A stretch of 64,000 bases of DNA from Arthrobacter sp. PAMC25284 (GTDB lineage Bacteria; Actinomycetota; Actinomycetes; Actinomycetales; Micrococcaceae), in contig NZ_CP080382.1 in NCBI RefSeq assembly GCF_019443425.1, positions 1,364,001 through 1,428,000 of the forward strand, read 5' to 3'. The translations under genes and the position numbers were made by a program. Of this stretch, positions 37,645-46,649 are shown piece after piece. The notes below the pieces were generated by a model. The model saw only the letters and a list, made by a program, of their open reading frames with translations, did not search any database and was not told the DNA's origin. Position 1 is the stretch's first letter; the number at the start of each line of letters is the position of its first letter.

Positions 37645-39179
37645 CCGGAACCGCCGCCAGCCGGTCCGCCCCGGGGGCGCGGGCAGCCGGTCATGGCGAA
37701 CAGAACAGCGGACAGATGCCGACGACGGCACGCAGCGTCCGCTGGAGCTTCGGCGCAGTTCTGGCACGACAGGGATTCCAGCTCGCCTCCGCCGTCGTTC
37801 TGGCCCGAATCCTGGGTCCGGAAAGCTACGGCGTCATCGCCGCCGCCACTGTCTATATCAGCCTTGTCGCCCTGCTCCTTGACCAAGGACTATCGGCCGC
37901 GCTGATTCAGCACCCGGACGTTGACCGCCGGATGGCCGGTGCGACGGCGACGCTGAACCTGGTCGTTGCCACCGTTCTCGGGGCGCTGACCTGGTGGGCG
38001 TCTCCGTCGATTGCGGGGTTCTTCCGGGTGGACGAACTCGAACCGATCCTGCGGCTGTTGGCGTTCGCAATCCCGCTCAAAGCCCTCGCGATCACGCCCC
38101 GCGCTATGTTGTCCAGGGAAATGCAACTGCACCGGGTGGGCGCGGCGGACATCGTCGCGGCCGCAATCGGCAGCGCGGCCGGAATCAGCGCAGCGCTGGC
38201 CGGCTCCGGCCCCTGGGCCATGGTTTACCAGGTGGTGGCCACGGACCTCGTCTACAGCTGCCTGCTACTGCGCGCCAGCCGTGGACCGCTGCCAAACCTC
38301 GCGTTCCGGTCGATCGTTCCGTTGTTCCGCTTCAGCATCAGCGTTTTTGCCACTGATTGCCTGGCCTATGTCTCCCGGAACATGGACAACATCCTCGTGG
38401 GCCGGGTGCTCGGCGTGGGTGCACTGTCCCTCTACGGCATGGCCTACCGGATCCTCGTGGTGCCGGTGCAACTGATCGGCCAAACGGTCAACCGGGTTAT
38501 GTTCCCGGCCTTCGCCAGATCTGCCGACCGCCCCCACGAGGTGGCTGCCCAACTGCTCACCGCCACCCGGCTGCTGGCCATCGCCGCAATCCCACTCATG
38601 ACTTTCGTTGCCTGCACCGCACCCGAGCTCGTCAATTTGGTGCTGGGAACAGCGTGGCTGCCCGCCGCGGCCTTAGTGAGCGTCCTCGCTATCGGCGGCG
38701 CCCGCGAAACCGTATTTTATGTGACCCCGTCCCTCATGAAAGGTCTTGGCAAGGGCGCCCTGATCGTTCGCTACGAGATTCTGGCGGCGCTGATACAAGT
38801 AGGCGGCATAGTCATCGGCCTCCAGTTCGGGGTCCTTGGCGTCGCCATCGGCTACTCGGCGGCGGGCTTCGTGCTCACCCCGCTGCTGCTCTGGATCCAG
38901 CAGCGGTTGACCGGTGTGACGACCAAATCCCAGCTGGCCGCCATCCTGCCAGCGGTGCACGCCGCCCTCTGGGGCGCCGCTGGCTACTGGCTGTGGTCAC
39001 TCGTTGACCTGCCCTCCCTGTGGCGCCTGCTGGGCGGGCTGCCGGTTTTCTTCGGACCGGTGGTGGCGGTGCTCTTTGTGTTCCACCGCGCTGTACTGTC
39101 CGGCGTTCTTGCTCAAACGCGGGCACTTTTCCGCCGGCCGCCGAGCCAGCCGCAAGTTACATCGTCGGAAGGACCGTAA
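37641..39179 (+). CDS. Wzx-like oligosaccharide flippase
   Basis: 512 residues from GTG 37641, overlapping the previous stop (GTGA). Twelve to fourteen hydrophobic spans and the pattern VRWSFGAVLARQGFQLASAVVLARILGPESYG at the N-terminus place it in the polysaccharide-transport branch of the MOP superfamily. It probably flips undecaprenyl-linked repeat units across the membrane for the Wzy-like polymerase encoded to the left. The gene ends one base before the start of the GT2 gene. Confidence 0.85.
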   Translation: MTGTAASRSAPGARAAGHGEQNSGQMPTTARSVRWSFGAVLARQGFQLASAVVLARILGPESYGVIAAATVYISLVALLLDQGLSAALIQHPDVDRRMAGATATLNLVVATVLGALTWWASPSIAGFFRVDELEPILRLLAFAIPLKALAITPRAMLSREMQLHRVGAADIVAAAIGSAAGISAALAGSGPWAMVYQVVATDLVYSCLLLRASRGPLPNLAFRSIVPLFRFSISVFATDCLAYVSRNMDNILVGRVLGVGALSLYGMAYRILVVPVQLIGQTVNRVMFPAFARSADRPHEVAAQLLTATRLLAIAAIPLMTFVACTAPELVNLVLGTAWLPAAALVSVLAIGGARETVFYVTPSLMKGLGKGALIVRYEILAALIQVGGIVIGLQFGVLGVAIGYSAAGFVLTPLLLWIQQRLTGVTTKSQLAAILPAVHAALWGAAGYWLWSLVDLPSLWRLLGGLPVFFGPVVAVLFVFHRAVLSGVLAQTRALFRRPPSQPQVTSSEGP

Positions 39180-40160
39180 ATGACCGAGACCTTGCCCATC
39201 GGCGACGGAACCGCGCCGGGAGGCGTCGTTATCGCGGTGCTGACTTATCGCAGGCCCGCGGACATCGCACTCGCGTTGCCCCGGCTCGCGGCCCAGGCAG
39301 CCCCGGACAGCGGTCTCCCCGGACAGCCGCGGGCGACTGTGCTGGTGATCGATAACGATCCGGATGCTGGTGCCCGGGAGACCGTCAGCCAACTGGCCGA
39401 GTCCTTCCCTCCCGGGCTGGTGCGGTACGTCCATGAGCCGAGACCCGGAATTGCCGCCGCACGGAACCGTGCCCTGTCCGAAGCGGCTGCCAGCGAACTG
39501 CTGGTTTTCATCGACGACGACGAGGTACCGTCCGAGCAATGGCTCACCCATCTGGTGGAGCTTCAGGCGGCCACGGGCGCCGCCGCTGTAGTCGGCCCCG
39601 TGATCAGCGAATACGAACACGAGCCCGAGCCGTGGATTGAAGCGGGCGGCTTCTTCCGCCGCCGCAGGCTCGCGACGGGCTCCCGCCTGGACGTGGCGGC
39701 GACGAACAATCTGCTGCTGGACCTGCGGCAGGTGCGGGCTCTGGACCTGCGCTTTGACGAACGATTCGGCCTCAGCGGAGGTTCGGACACACTCTTCACA
39801 AGAAAACTCGTCCGTCGCGGCGGAGAAATGCTCTGGTGCGACGAGGCCGTCGTTGTGGACCGGGTGCCAACATCCCGGCTCACACGGTCCTGGGTGCTCC
39901 GCCGCGCTTTGCGCAGCGGGAACTCAGCCACACGTGTCAGTTTGGAACTTGCGGAGAACATCGGAACCCGTGCCGCGGCCAGGGGTTCGTCGCTCGCCGC
40001 CGGAGCGGTGCGGTTGATCGGCGGATTCGGGCGGCTCACGGTCGGCGCCCTGACCGGGTCAGCGGCGCATCAGGCGATGGGACTGCGGACGGCCGCACGG
40101 GGCCTCGGGATGGCCTCGGCGGCCTTCGGTTACGTCTACAGCGAGTACCGGAGGAAATAA
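39180..40160 (+). CDS. Glycosyltransferase family 2 protein
   Basis: 326 residues from ATG 39180, directly after the flippase stop. GT-A fold: VVIAVLTYRRPADIALALPR at the start, VIDNDPD, RPGIAAARNRAL, and the metal-binding DDDE in LLVFIDDDEVP. A later GGSDTLFTRKLVRRGG holds the acceptor/catalytic Asp region. It would add a sugar to the growing repeat unit in the cytosol. The C-terminus has amphipathic or hydrophobic segments that may associate with the membrane. Last gene of the rightward glycosylation operon. Confidence 0.85.
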   Translation: MTETLPIGDGTAPGGVVIAVLTYRRPADIALALPRLAAQAAPDSGLPGQPRATVLVIDNDPDAGARETVSQLAESFPPGLVRYVHEPRPGIAAARNRALSEAAASELLVFIDDDEVPSEQWLTHLVELQAATGAAAVVGPVISEYEHEPEPWIEAGGFFRRRRLATGSRLDVAATNNLLLDLRQVRALDLRFDERFGLSGGSDTLFTRKLVRRGGEMLWCDEAVVVDRVPTSRLTRSWVLRRALRSGNSATRVSLELAENIGTRAAARGSSLAAGAVRLIGGFGRLTVGALTGSAAHQAMGLRTAARGLGMASAAFGYVYSEYRRK

Positions 40161-40548
40161 AGTTTCCGGCGCGAGAATCGGCCCGGCCTGACGGATGCCA
40201 CCAACCCTGAAATCACGGGGAATTTTGAGCCCTTACGCAAGCGACACGCCCTGCCGTAATAGAGTCGCAACCTCACATATTCCACCGTTACCAATTTGCA
40301 ACCATTCGATGGCTCGACTAACGTGATCCACCAGAAGCCGGGGTCGGGGATGCCGTCCAGGAAGTCAGGCGTAAATGCTGCCCGTTTGCCCATGCGGACG
40401 TCGCAGCACACTCATTCTGCGCCGACAGTGCACATACTAAAATTCGGCAAAGCGACCCAGCGTGGACGCCGCCGGCTGTACCTGGAGCCGGGTGCCATGC
40501 TTCCCTCGCTATGACAGTGCGATTCCCTGTGCCCGGAGAACGAAACTT
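40161..40548. other. Intergenic region before the beta-helix lipoprotein gene
   Basis: About 390 bases of lower GC without a credible gene. A TTGCAA (40296-40301), 17-base spacer and TAACGT (40319-40324) resemble a housekeeping promoter, about 225 bases upstream of the next start; confidence in it is low. Nothing else stands out. Confidence 0.4.
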
Positions 40549-42012
40549 ATGAGGTATGACCGTATGGCTATCGCGCCCAAGAACAAGAACATCCGACGAA
40601 CGTATACTCTCAGCGCTGCCGCCCTCACCGCAGCAGCGCTCACCCTCACTGGGTGTGGAGAGCTCGGGGCATTGACGACTCCCGGCGCTGCGTCGGATGT
40701 CCAGGCCGCCGTGAGTGAGGCCAATCCGGCACCGGCCGCGGGAACCGCACCGAACTCCGGCACGGACGGTGCGCCGACGCCGACCCCAGCCACCGACGCA
40801 CCCGCCCTCGAGGAATCACCCGCTGAGGCACCCGCCGTCAAGGATGCACCCGCAAAGGCACCCGCCGTCGAGTCGGCTTCTGTGGAGTCAGCGGGGCCCG
40901 CCGCCTCCCTCACCCCGGCAACCACAGCCGGTTCAGCCGTCTCCGCGACACCCGCCGACGAAGGTTCTGTCGTCCGCGCGGCATCTACCGGCGCAAGTCC
41001 GGCAGTCGTAGCTGCTGTGACTGTGCAGCCGAAGAGCGCAATCGCGCCCCAGAGTGTTGCCGCAGCGTCAGCCCCCGCACGCACGGTTGCCGTGCAGGCA
41101 GCGCTGACGCCAGGCTCGTATAAGCCATCAGCATCAAACACGGGTGTGCCCGCCGGGACGACACTGAAGGCATACAACACCTCCGGAGCGGACCTGGTCA
41201 TCACCAAGGATGGCACCGTGCTTGACGGCCTGGACATCTACGGTGACATCAAGGTCCGCGCCAAGAACGTGACCATCAAGAACAGCCGTTTGCGCGGCGG
41301 CAAGGCGATCCCCCGGGCCAATACCGGGATCGTGGACGCCACCAACGCGGCCGTGGCAAACCTCGTAATCCAGGACAGCACGATTATTCCGGACCGCGCC
41401 TCGTACTACCGCGACGGTGTCGTTGGGCACGACTACACCTCCCGCCGGAACCACATCCAGGGCACGAACGATGGCCTGGGTATCTTCAACCGTCCCGGCG
41501 GGCCGGCGGCAGCCAACGTCACGGCCGAGGGCAACTACATCCACGATCTGACTTACTGGTCCAATGACCCGGCTCACCGGGACGGCACGCACAACGACGG
41601 CATCCAGGTCCAGGGCGGCCAGAATATCCGCATTGTCGGCAACAACGTCGTGGGAACCTCACGGCCTGGCCCCGGCAGCGCGCCCAATCCCCGTGGCGAC
41701 AAGGCGGGCACCGCCATCATGCTCCAGCAGAATGTTGCCCAGCTCGCCAACGTGATCGTAGATAAGAACTGGGTCGATGGTGGCCAGACGTCCATCAACA
41801 TCGACAACGGAAAATACTCGAAGATCACGGTCACACTCTCGGGCAACAAACTTGGCCGCAACCAGTTCGACTTCGGCAATGGCTCGAAGTATCCCGTCCG
41901 TATCATCAAGCGCAGCGCGAGCAACACTCCCGGGCTGTCGACCAACCGCTGGGCGGACAACCTCGCTCTGCTCGTCGAAGGCAAGACCGGCGGCATCCGC
42001 TACAACAGCTGA
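40549..42012 (+). CDS. Secreted beta-helix lipoprotein
   Basis: 487 residues from ATG 40549 (GGAG ten bases upstream; ATG 40564 is an alternative). A lipoprotein signal ends in LTLTGC near residue 35. About 140 residues of Ala/Pro/Thr/Ser-rich spacer with imperfect ESPAEAPAVKDAPAKAPAV-type repeats follow and would hold the domain away from the membrane. The C-terminal 300 residues are a right-handed parallel beta-helix (NTSGADLVITKDGTVLDGL, NVTIKNSRLRGG, GNYIHDL, VGNNVVGTS), as in pectate lyases and other polysaccharide-active enzymes. A conserved DGTHNDGIQVQGG segment may be part of an active site. It likely binds or cleaves the surface polysaccharide made by its neighbours. Confidence 0.75.
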   Translation: MRYDRMAIAPKNKNIRRTYTLSAAALTAAALTLTGCGELGALTTPGAASDVQAAVSEANPAPAAGTAPNSGTDGAPTPTPATDAPALEESPAEAPAVKDAPAKAPAVESASVESAGPAASLTPATTAGSAVSATPADEGSVVRAASTGASPAVVAAVTVQPKSAIAPQSVAAASAPARTVAVQAALTPGSYKPSASNTGVPAGTTLKAYNTSGADLVITKDGTVLDGLDIYGDIKVRAKNVTIKNSRLRGGKAIPRANTGIVDATNAAVANLVIQDSTIIPDRASYYRDGVVGHDYTSRRNHIQGTNDGLGIFNRPGGPAAANVTAEGNYIHDLTYWSNDPAHRDGTHNDGIQVQGGQNIRIVGNNVVGTSRPGPGSAPNPRGDKAGTAIMLQQNVAQLANVIVDKNWVDGGQTSINIDNGKYSKITVTLSGNKLGRNQFDFGNGSKYPVRIIKRSASNTPGLSTNRWADNLALLVEGKTGGIRYNS

Positions 42013-42083
42013 TATGTAGGCGTTCCTTGTCAAGAGGGCACACCACGACCGGGCGCACCGGGCGCGGTGGCGGTGTGCCGTAA

Positions 42084-42116
42084 CGAGGGCCGGATCCGTC
42101 ACGGATCCGGCCCTCG
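42084..42116. terminator. Bidirectional hairpin between convergent genes
   Basis: Arms 42084-42098 and 42102-42116 (core GAGGGCCGGATCCG / CGGATCCGGCCCTC) pair perfectly over 15 bp with a 3-base loop. It separates the lipoprotein gene from the end of the long leftward operon. No clear T-run, but position and strength fit a terminator. Confidence 0.7.
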
Positions 42117-42151
42117 GCCGTTCACGTTGAGGCTACCCACCTGCCTGCCGG

Positions 42152-43888
42152 TTATTTGGCGGTCAGGCTCACTGTGGCGGAAGCCCTTGAATTGCCAAAG
42201 ATATCCGCGACGACCACGCGGTAGCTGTGGTTCGTCCCGGGCGGGACGGAATCCACGTATTCCAGCATCGGCCGGTACCAGAACCGGGATGACGCCGCTA
42301 GGGTTTTGATGAGCACCCCGTCCCGATACAGCTTGTAAGTAAGCCGGGAGTTGTCACGGTCCCAGTTGGATTGCCAGCGGACTTTGACCTTGCCGGCCGA
42401 CGTCGACGTCAACTCCGGGTTCGTCGCCGTCGACGACGACCTCGGTCCTTCCTTGTTGGGCGCTATGGTGCTGACGGCAAAGCGTGCCAGGCCCTGCTGT
42501 CCCCGTTGATTGACGTTTCTGAACTCGCCGCCCATCACGATGTAGTTATTGTTTCCGGTGACGGCCCACGGGCCCTGGTTCTGGCCAGTGGCCGTGCCGG
42601 TGTCCATGTCCGGGTACCAGACGAGCAGCGTCGGAATGGGCTCGCCCACAAAACTGGGCAGCCTGGTGCTTGTCCTGGTCATGGTGCCCGTCGCTGCCTT
42701 GCTGTAAGCCAGTGCCCGGTGCCATGCCTTGGGGGTTACCTCCGGGAACCCGTTGATCTTCGAGCAGTCGTGAGAGTGGCCTGCCTTGTAGACCGCCGTG
42801 TTGTTGCCGAAGATGCTATACGAGTCGCCGCGGCAGTCGTCGATCCATTTGATGTCCAGGTCGGACCAGTTGGCGGCGAATGAACCCTCCAGGTTACCGG
42901 TCCCGCCTTTGGATATGCTGATGTAGGCCGTCCCGTACCAGCTGGTGCCATCGCTGGACAGGGACGTGATGGCCGCGTCACGACCGGCATTGCGCACAAC
43001 ACTGTTGACCGGCGCGGGCAGGCTTTTCCCGCTGACGGCGTCCACGGCGCCCAGGCCGAAGCCGGGTTCACTGCTGCCGTTCAGGGTGGTGAATGAACCT
43101 CCGGCCACCAACTTTGTCCGGTCCGGTGACAGGACCAGCGCGTTGACGCTTCCCCCCGCGGCCACCGGTTTCCACGGCAGCAGGCCCCCGTCGGTCGCGC
43201 GGACCGCCGCAAGCTTGGACCGTCCGGTGGATCCTACGGCACTGAACGATCCGCCGAGGTAGACGACGTCGTTCGTCGCGGAAATCGCTTTGACTGTCGC
43301 TGACATTGCCGGTGCCCAGCCGGGAATGACTGCGCCAGTCTTCGGATTGAGGGCGACCGCACGCTTCACCGCGGTGCCATTAACGTTGGTGAAGTCCCCT
43401 CCGACATAGAGCCGCTTGCCGTCTGGGGAGCGTGTAACGGCCAGGGCCTGTGCGTTGAGGGAGGCCGCGAAGCCGGTGACCAGCTGTCCGGTGCTGAGGC
43501 TGAAGGCCACGATGTTCTTCCGAGGCGTCGTCTGCGAGCCGGGCGCCGCGCCGGGGGGCCGGGCCGTAGCGAATTTGCCGACCGCATAAACGGTGTCTCC
43601 GATGATGGTCTGCTGCCAGACGACGCCGTCGATTTGTGCCGTCGGCAAGGAGTCCGCCGTGACGGTGACGGGACTTGCAGGATCAGACGGGTCGGCCGGG
43701 GCGGAGTCCGCAGATGCCGCGGGCGCAGTGGCTATCGCTGTGGCGGCCGCGAGCATCACGCTGAGTCCCAGGGCCGGCCACTGGCCTCCGCGCCCGGCAG
43801 CCGGTCCGGAATGGTCCGGCAGAATCCAACGGCGCGGGGTCTTACGGCGGCGATGCCCCCGCAGGAACCGGAGTGTCAACGGCATCAT
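42152..43888 (-). CDS. Secreted beta-propeller protein 1 (propeller plus FN3-like)
   Basis: 578 residues, the smallest of four tandem paralogues. A long basic N-region leads to a signal peptide with hydrophobic core GLSVMLAAATAIATAP and cleavage near ASA-D. Then comes the shared propeller domain (about 65-480): VTADSLPTAQIDGVVWQQ, repeated strands of the type VYLGGSFSAVGS and RLYVGGDFTNVNG, the cysteine/histidine block DDCRGDSY ... GHSHDC, and QGPWAVTGNNNYIVMGGEF. A C-terminal FN3-like module (VRWQSNWDRDNSRLTYKLYRD) ends the protein. It lacks the LamG, PKD and terminal domains of its paralogues. Extracellular, function unknown; last gene of the long leftward operon. Confidence 0.8.
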   Translation of the reverse strand: MMPLTLRFLRGHRRRKTPRRWILPDHSGPAAGRGGQWPALGLSVMLAAATAIATAPAASADSAPADPSDPASPVTVTADSLPTAQIDGVVWQQTIIGDTVYAVGKFATARPPGAAPGSQTTPRKNIVAFSLSTGQLVTGFAASLNAQALAVTRSPDGKRLYVGGDFTNVNGTAVKRAVALNPKTGAVIPGWAPAMSATVKAISATNDVVYLGGSFSAVGSTGRSKLAAVRATDGGLLPWKPVAAGGSVNALVLSPDRTKLVAGGSFTTLNGSSEPGFGLGAVDAVSGKSLPAPVNSVVRNAGRDAAITSLSSDGTSWYGTAYISISKGGTGNLEGSFAANWSDLDIKWIDDCRGDSYSIFGNNTAVYKAGHSHDCSKINGFPEVTPKAWHRALAYSKAATGTMTRTSTRLPSFVGEPIPTLLVWYPDMDTGTATGQNQGPWAVTGNNNYIVMGGEFRNVNQRGQQGLARFAVSTIAPNKEGPRSSSTATNPELTSTSAGKVKVRWQSNWDRDNSRLTYKLYRDGVLIKTLAASSRFWYRPMLEYVDSVPPGTNHSYRVVVADIFGNSRASATVSLTAK

Positions 43889-43955
43889 AGTCTTCCTTTC
43901 CGCACTGCTGCTCTTTTAAGGTGTATCCCTGCCATTCCGGTGACCCTGGCTCCGC

Positions 43956-46601
43956 TCAATCCGGTGTCACTTCGAAGTCGTCAAAGCGTGCCAGCACCGG
44001 GTCGTTGCTCGCGGATCCCGAAAGATAGGACAGCATCCCCACGGTTCCCGCGGATTGCAGGCCGGCGGTGTTGTCGGTGACGCTCAGGTCCCAACTGGCG
44101 GGCTCGGGAGTGCCCTGCAGCCATGTCCGTGCGCGGACGGTCGTGGGCGCAATGCCCGTGACTTCGACTCTTAGGTTCAACCTTTGGCCGGCTGTCAGCG
44201 TGATGCCGGGCGAGGATTGAGCGAGCGTCGTCTCAGACGTTCCCGAGTGCCGGGTCAGGCGCAGCGCGATGGAACCGGTCGCCGAAACCTTCACTTTGCC
44301 CCGGTACTCTGCGATCCCAATCCTCCGGCCGCTCAACCCGAGATATGTGCCGCCACCGTTGCCGATCTTGTCGAGCGATACCGTCACGAGGCTGTTGCTG
44401 CTGGTGCTCGAGACTGCCGGCAGGAACGTCGCCGGCCCTTGCCCGGGGGTCAGTCTCATGACACCCTGTCCGCCCGTGACGAAATAAACCGTTGGAGAGC
44501 CGTCCACGGACCACTCCCCGCCGGCGTCCGCCGCCCCCCAGCCGGAGGTTTGCGTGCGGGCGAAGGCATCCTGCGCAAGGATGGTCCCGTTCCCGGCCGC
44601 GACGGTCACACTGCGCGATGAGGTTGCTGTGGCGCCGGCGTTGTCCGTCACCGTGAGCGTGATCGTGTAGCCGCCGCCAGCCGCATAGTTGTGCGACGCC
44701 GTGGCTCCGGTGCCGGTCCCGCCGTCGCCGAAGTCCCAGGCGTGACTGCTGATCGTGCCGTCCGAATCCGTCGAAGCCGACGCATCCACCGCAACGGCCA
44801 GCCCGTTGACTGAACTGGTGAACGACGCCGACGGCGGCACGTTGTTCGAGCCGGCTATGGTGATGCTCCGGCTGTCGCCTGCAACGCTGTTTCCCAGCGG
44901 GTCTTTTACGGCGATGCGGTAGCTGTGCTGGCCTAATGCAAGTCCAGCGTCCTCGTAGCTCAGGGATGGCCGCTGCCAAAAGGTGGACTGCGAGGACACG
45001 GCGTAGACCGGGTCCGGCGCTGAATCCCGGAACACGCTGTAGGTGAGGTTTGAATTGTCCCGGTCCCAGTTGGACTGCCACTGGACGCGGATCCGCCCGG
45101 AGCCGGGGCTTGAAAGGGTCGGAACGAACTCGCTCCCCGAGACGCGCGGTCCCTGCAGATTCGGCGCCAAATCCGTGCGGGCGAATCGTGCCAGGCCCTG
45201 CTGCGGCTGCTGATTGATGTTGCGGAACTCCCCTACCATCACGACGTAGTCGTTGTTGCCGGTCACCGCCCAGGGGCCCTGGCTTTGGCCGCTTGCCGAG
45301 CCGTTGTCCACCTCCGGGAACCAGTTCAGAAGCGACGGTGCGGGTTGCCCGGGAAATGAGGGGTAGCCCTGGGTGTCTTCGGTCAGTGTTCCCGTTGCTG
45401 CCTTGCTGAAGGCCACGGCCCGATGCCAGGCGCGCGGTGTCACCTCGGGAAAGCCGCCCAGATTCTGGCAATAGTGCGGATGCCCGGCGACGTAGACGGC
45501 TGTTTCATTGGCAAACACCCCGTAGGAGTCACCGTGGCAATCCTCGACCCAAGTGATCCGGCCGTCGGACCATTTGGCGGAAAAGGCGCCCTCCAGGTTG
45601 CCACCTGTGCCATAAATGTAGCCGGTGCCGTAGAAATTAGTCCCGTCGGAGGCCAGCGACAGCACAGCGGAGTCCCTGCCGCCGTCACGGACAACATCAT
45701 TGGCCTGCAACGGCAGGTTGGCGCCGGTGACTGCATTGACCATCCCCAGCCCGTAGCCGGGTCGGTTTGAGCCGTTCAGGGTGGTGAAGGCCCCGCCCGC
45801 AACAACTTTCGTTCCGTCCGGGGACACGGTCAGGGCATTCACTTTACCGTTGCCTGCGACCGGGTTCCACGGCAGCAAGGCACCGTCGGCTGCGTTGACG
45901 GCGGCGAGTCGGGGCCGTGAGACCGAACCCACTGCGTTAAAGGTCCCGCCCATCCATACGGTGTTGCCGTGCGCGGCAATTCCCCGGACGCCGGCGGCCA
46001 TCTTCGGCGCGAAAGAGTCGATCAGGTTTCCCGTCACGGCGTCCAGCGCAGCGACCCGCCAGCGCTGGACGCCGTTGACGGAAGTGAAGTCGCCGCCGAC
46101 GTAGATCCTCGAGCCGTCCGGGGAAGGCGCGATTGACAACGCCTGGGCATTCAGGACAGGGGCAAAGCCTGGAATCAGTTGTCCGGTGGTGAGGTTAAAA
46201 GCGAGGATGTTGGACCGGGCGACCTGCTGGGTCCCGGGCGCGGCGCCGAACGGCCGGGCGTTATTGAATCGTCCGGCCACATAAACAGTGTTTCCGATGA
46301 CGGTGGTCTGCCACGCCACCCCGTCATGCTGGGCGGTGGGCAGGCTGTCCGCCGTGACCGTGACAGGCGTTTTTGGATCATTGGGGTCCACTGGGGCTGA
46401 GTCCGCGGAGCTCGCGGGCGCCCCGGTGAGAGCCAGGGCAACGGCCAGCAGCAGCGCGATCGCCGTTGCCGCGACGTTGCCAGCCACGCGCCCAGCACGG
46501 ACGGGCGCCCCTGGGCCCCGGCCCGGGTCACGCCGGCCCTGCCCGGGTTTTTTGGCTGACGAAACGCTGGCCCTTGGTGTGACAATTGCCCGCCGGGACA
46601 T
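43956..46601 (-). CDS. Secreted beta-propeller protein 2 (propeller, FN3-like, one PKD, C-terminal sandwich)
   Basis: 881 residues from ATG 46601, preceded by a GGATGGTGAGG ribosome-site-like stretch; a start 11 codons upstream is also open. The signal peptide core is TAIALLLAVALALTGAPASSA. The propeller carries EDCHGDSY ... GHPHYC and QGPWAVTGNNDYVVM; an FN3-like module follows, then one PKD domain (STDSDGTISSHAWDFGDGG) and a C-terminal sandwich of about 190 residues starting DAFARTQTSGWGAADAGG and ending ARFDDFEVTPD. No LPXTG or other anchor is seen, so it is probably released or bound non-covalently. It lies 67 bases upstream of paralogue 1. Confidence 0.82.
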   Translation of the reverse strand: MSRRAIVTPRASVSSAKKPGQGRRDPGRGPGAPVRAGRVAGNVAATAIALLLAVALALTGAPASSADSAPVDPNDPKTPVTVTADSLPTAQHDGVAWQTTVIGNTVYVAGRFNNARPFGAAPGTQQVARSNILAFNLTTGQLIPGFAPVLNAQALSIAPSPDGSRIYVGGDFTSVNGVQRWRVAALDAVTGNLIDSFAPKMAAGVRGIAAHGNTVWMGGTFNAVGSVSRPRLAAVNAADGALLPWNPVAGNGKVNALTVSPDGTKVVAGGAFTTLNGSNRPGYGLGMVNAVTGANLPLQANDVVRDGGRDSAVLSLASDGTNFYGTGYIYGTGGNLEGAFSAKWSDGRITWVEDCHGDSYGVFANETAVYVAGHPHYCQNLGGFPEVTPRAWHRAVAFSKAATGTLTEDTQGYPSFPGQPAPSLLNWFPEVDNGSASGQSQGPWAVTGNNDYVVMVGEFRNINQQPQQGLARFARTDLAPNLQGPRVSGSEFVPTLSSPGSGRIRVQWQSNWDRDNSNLTYSVFRDSAPDPVYAVSSQSTFWQRPSLSYEDAGLALGQHSYRIAVKDPLGNSVAGDSRSITIAGSNNVPPSASFTSSVNGLAVAVDASASTDSDGTISSHAWDFGDGGTGTGATASHNYAAGGGYTITLTVTDNAGATATSSRSVTVAAGNGTILAQDAFARTQTSGWGAADAGGEWSVDGSPTVYFVTGGQGVMRLTPGQGPATFLPAVSSTSSNSLVTVSLDKIGNGGGTYLGLSGRRIGIAEYRGKVKVSATGSIALRLTRHSGTSETTLAQSSPGITLTAGQRLNLRVEVTGIAPTTVRARTWLQGTPEPASWDLSVTDNTAGLQSAGTVGMLSYLSGSASNDPVLARFDDFEVTPD

Positions 46602-46649
46602 GGCCTCACCATCCTCGTCTGCGTGGATCCACATTTCAGCCGCCGCCCC

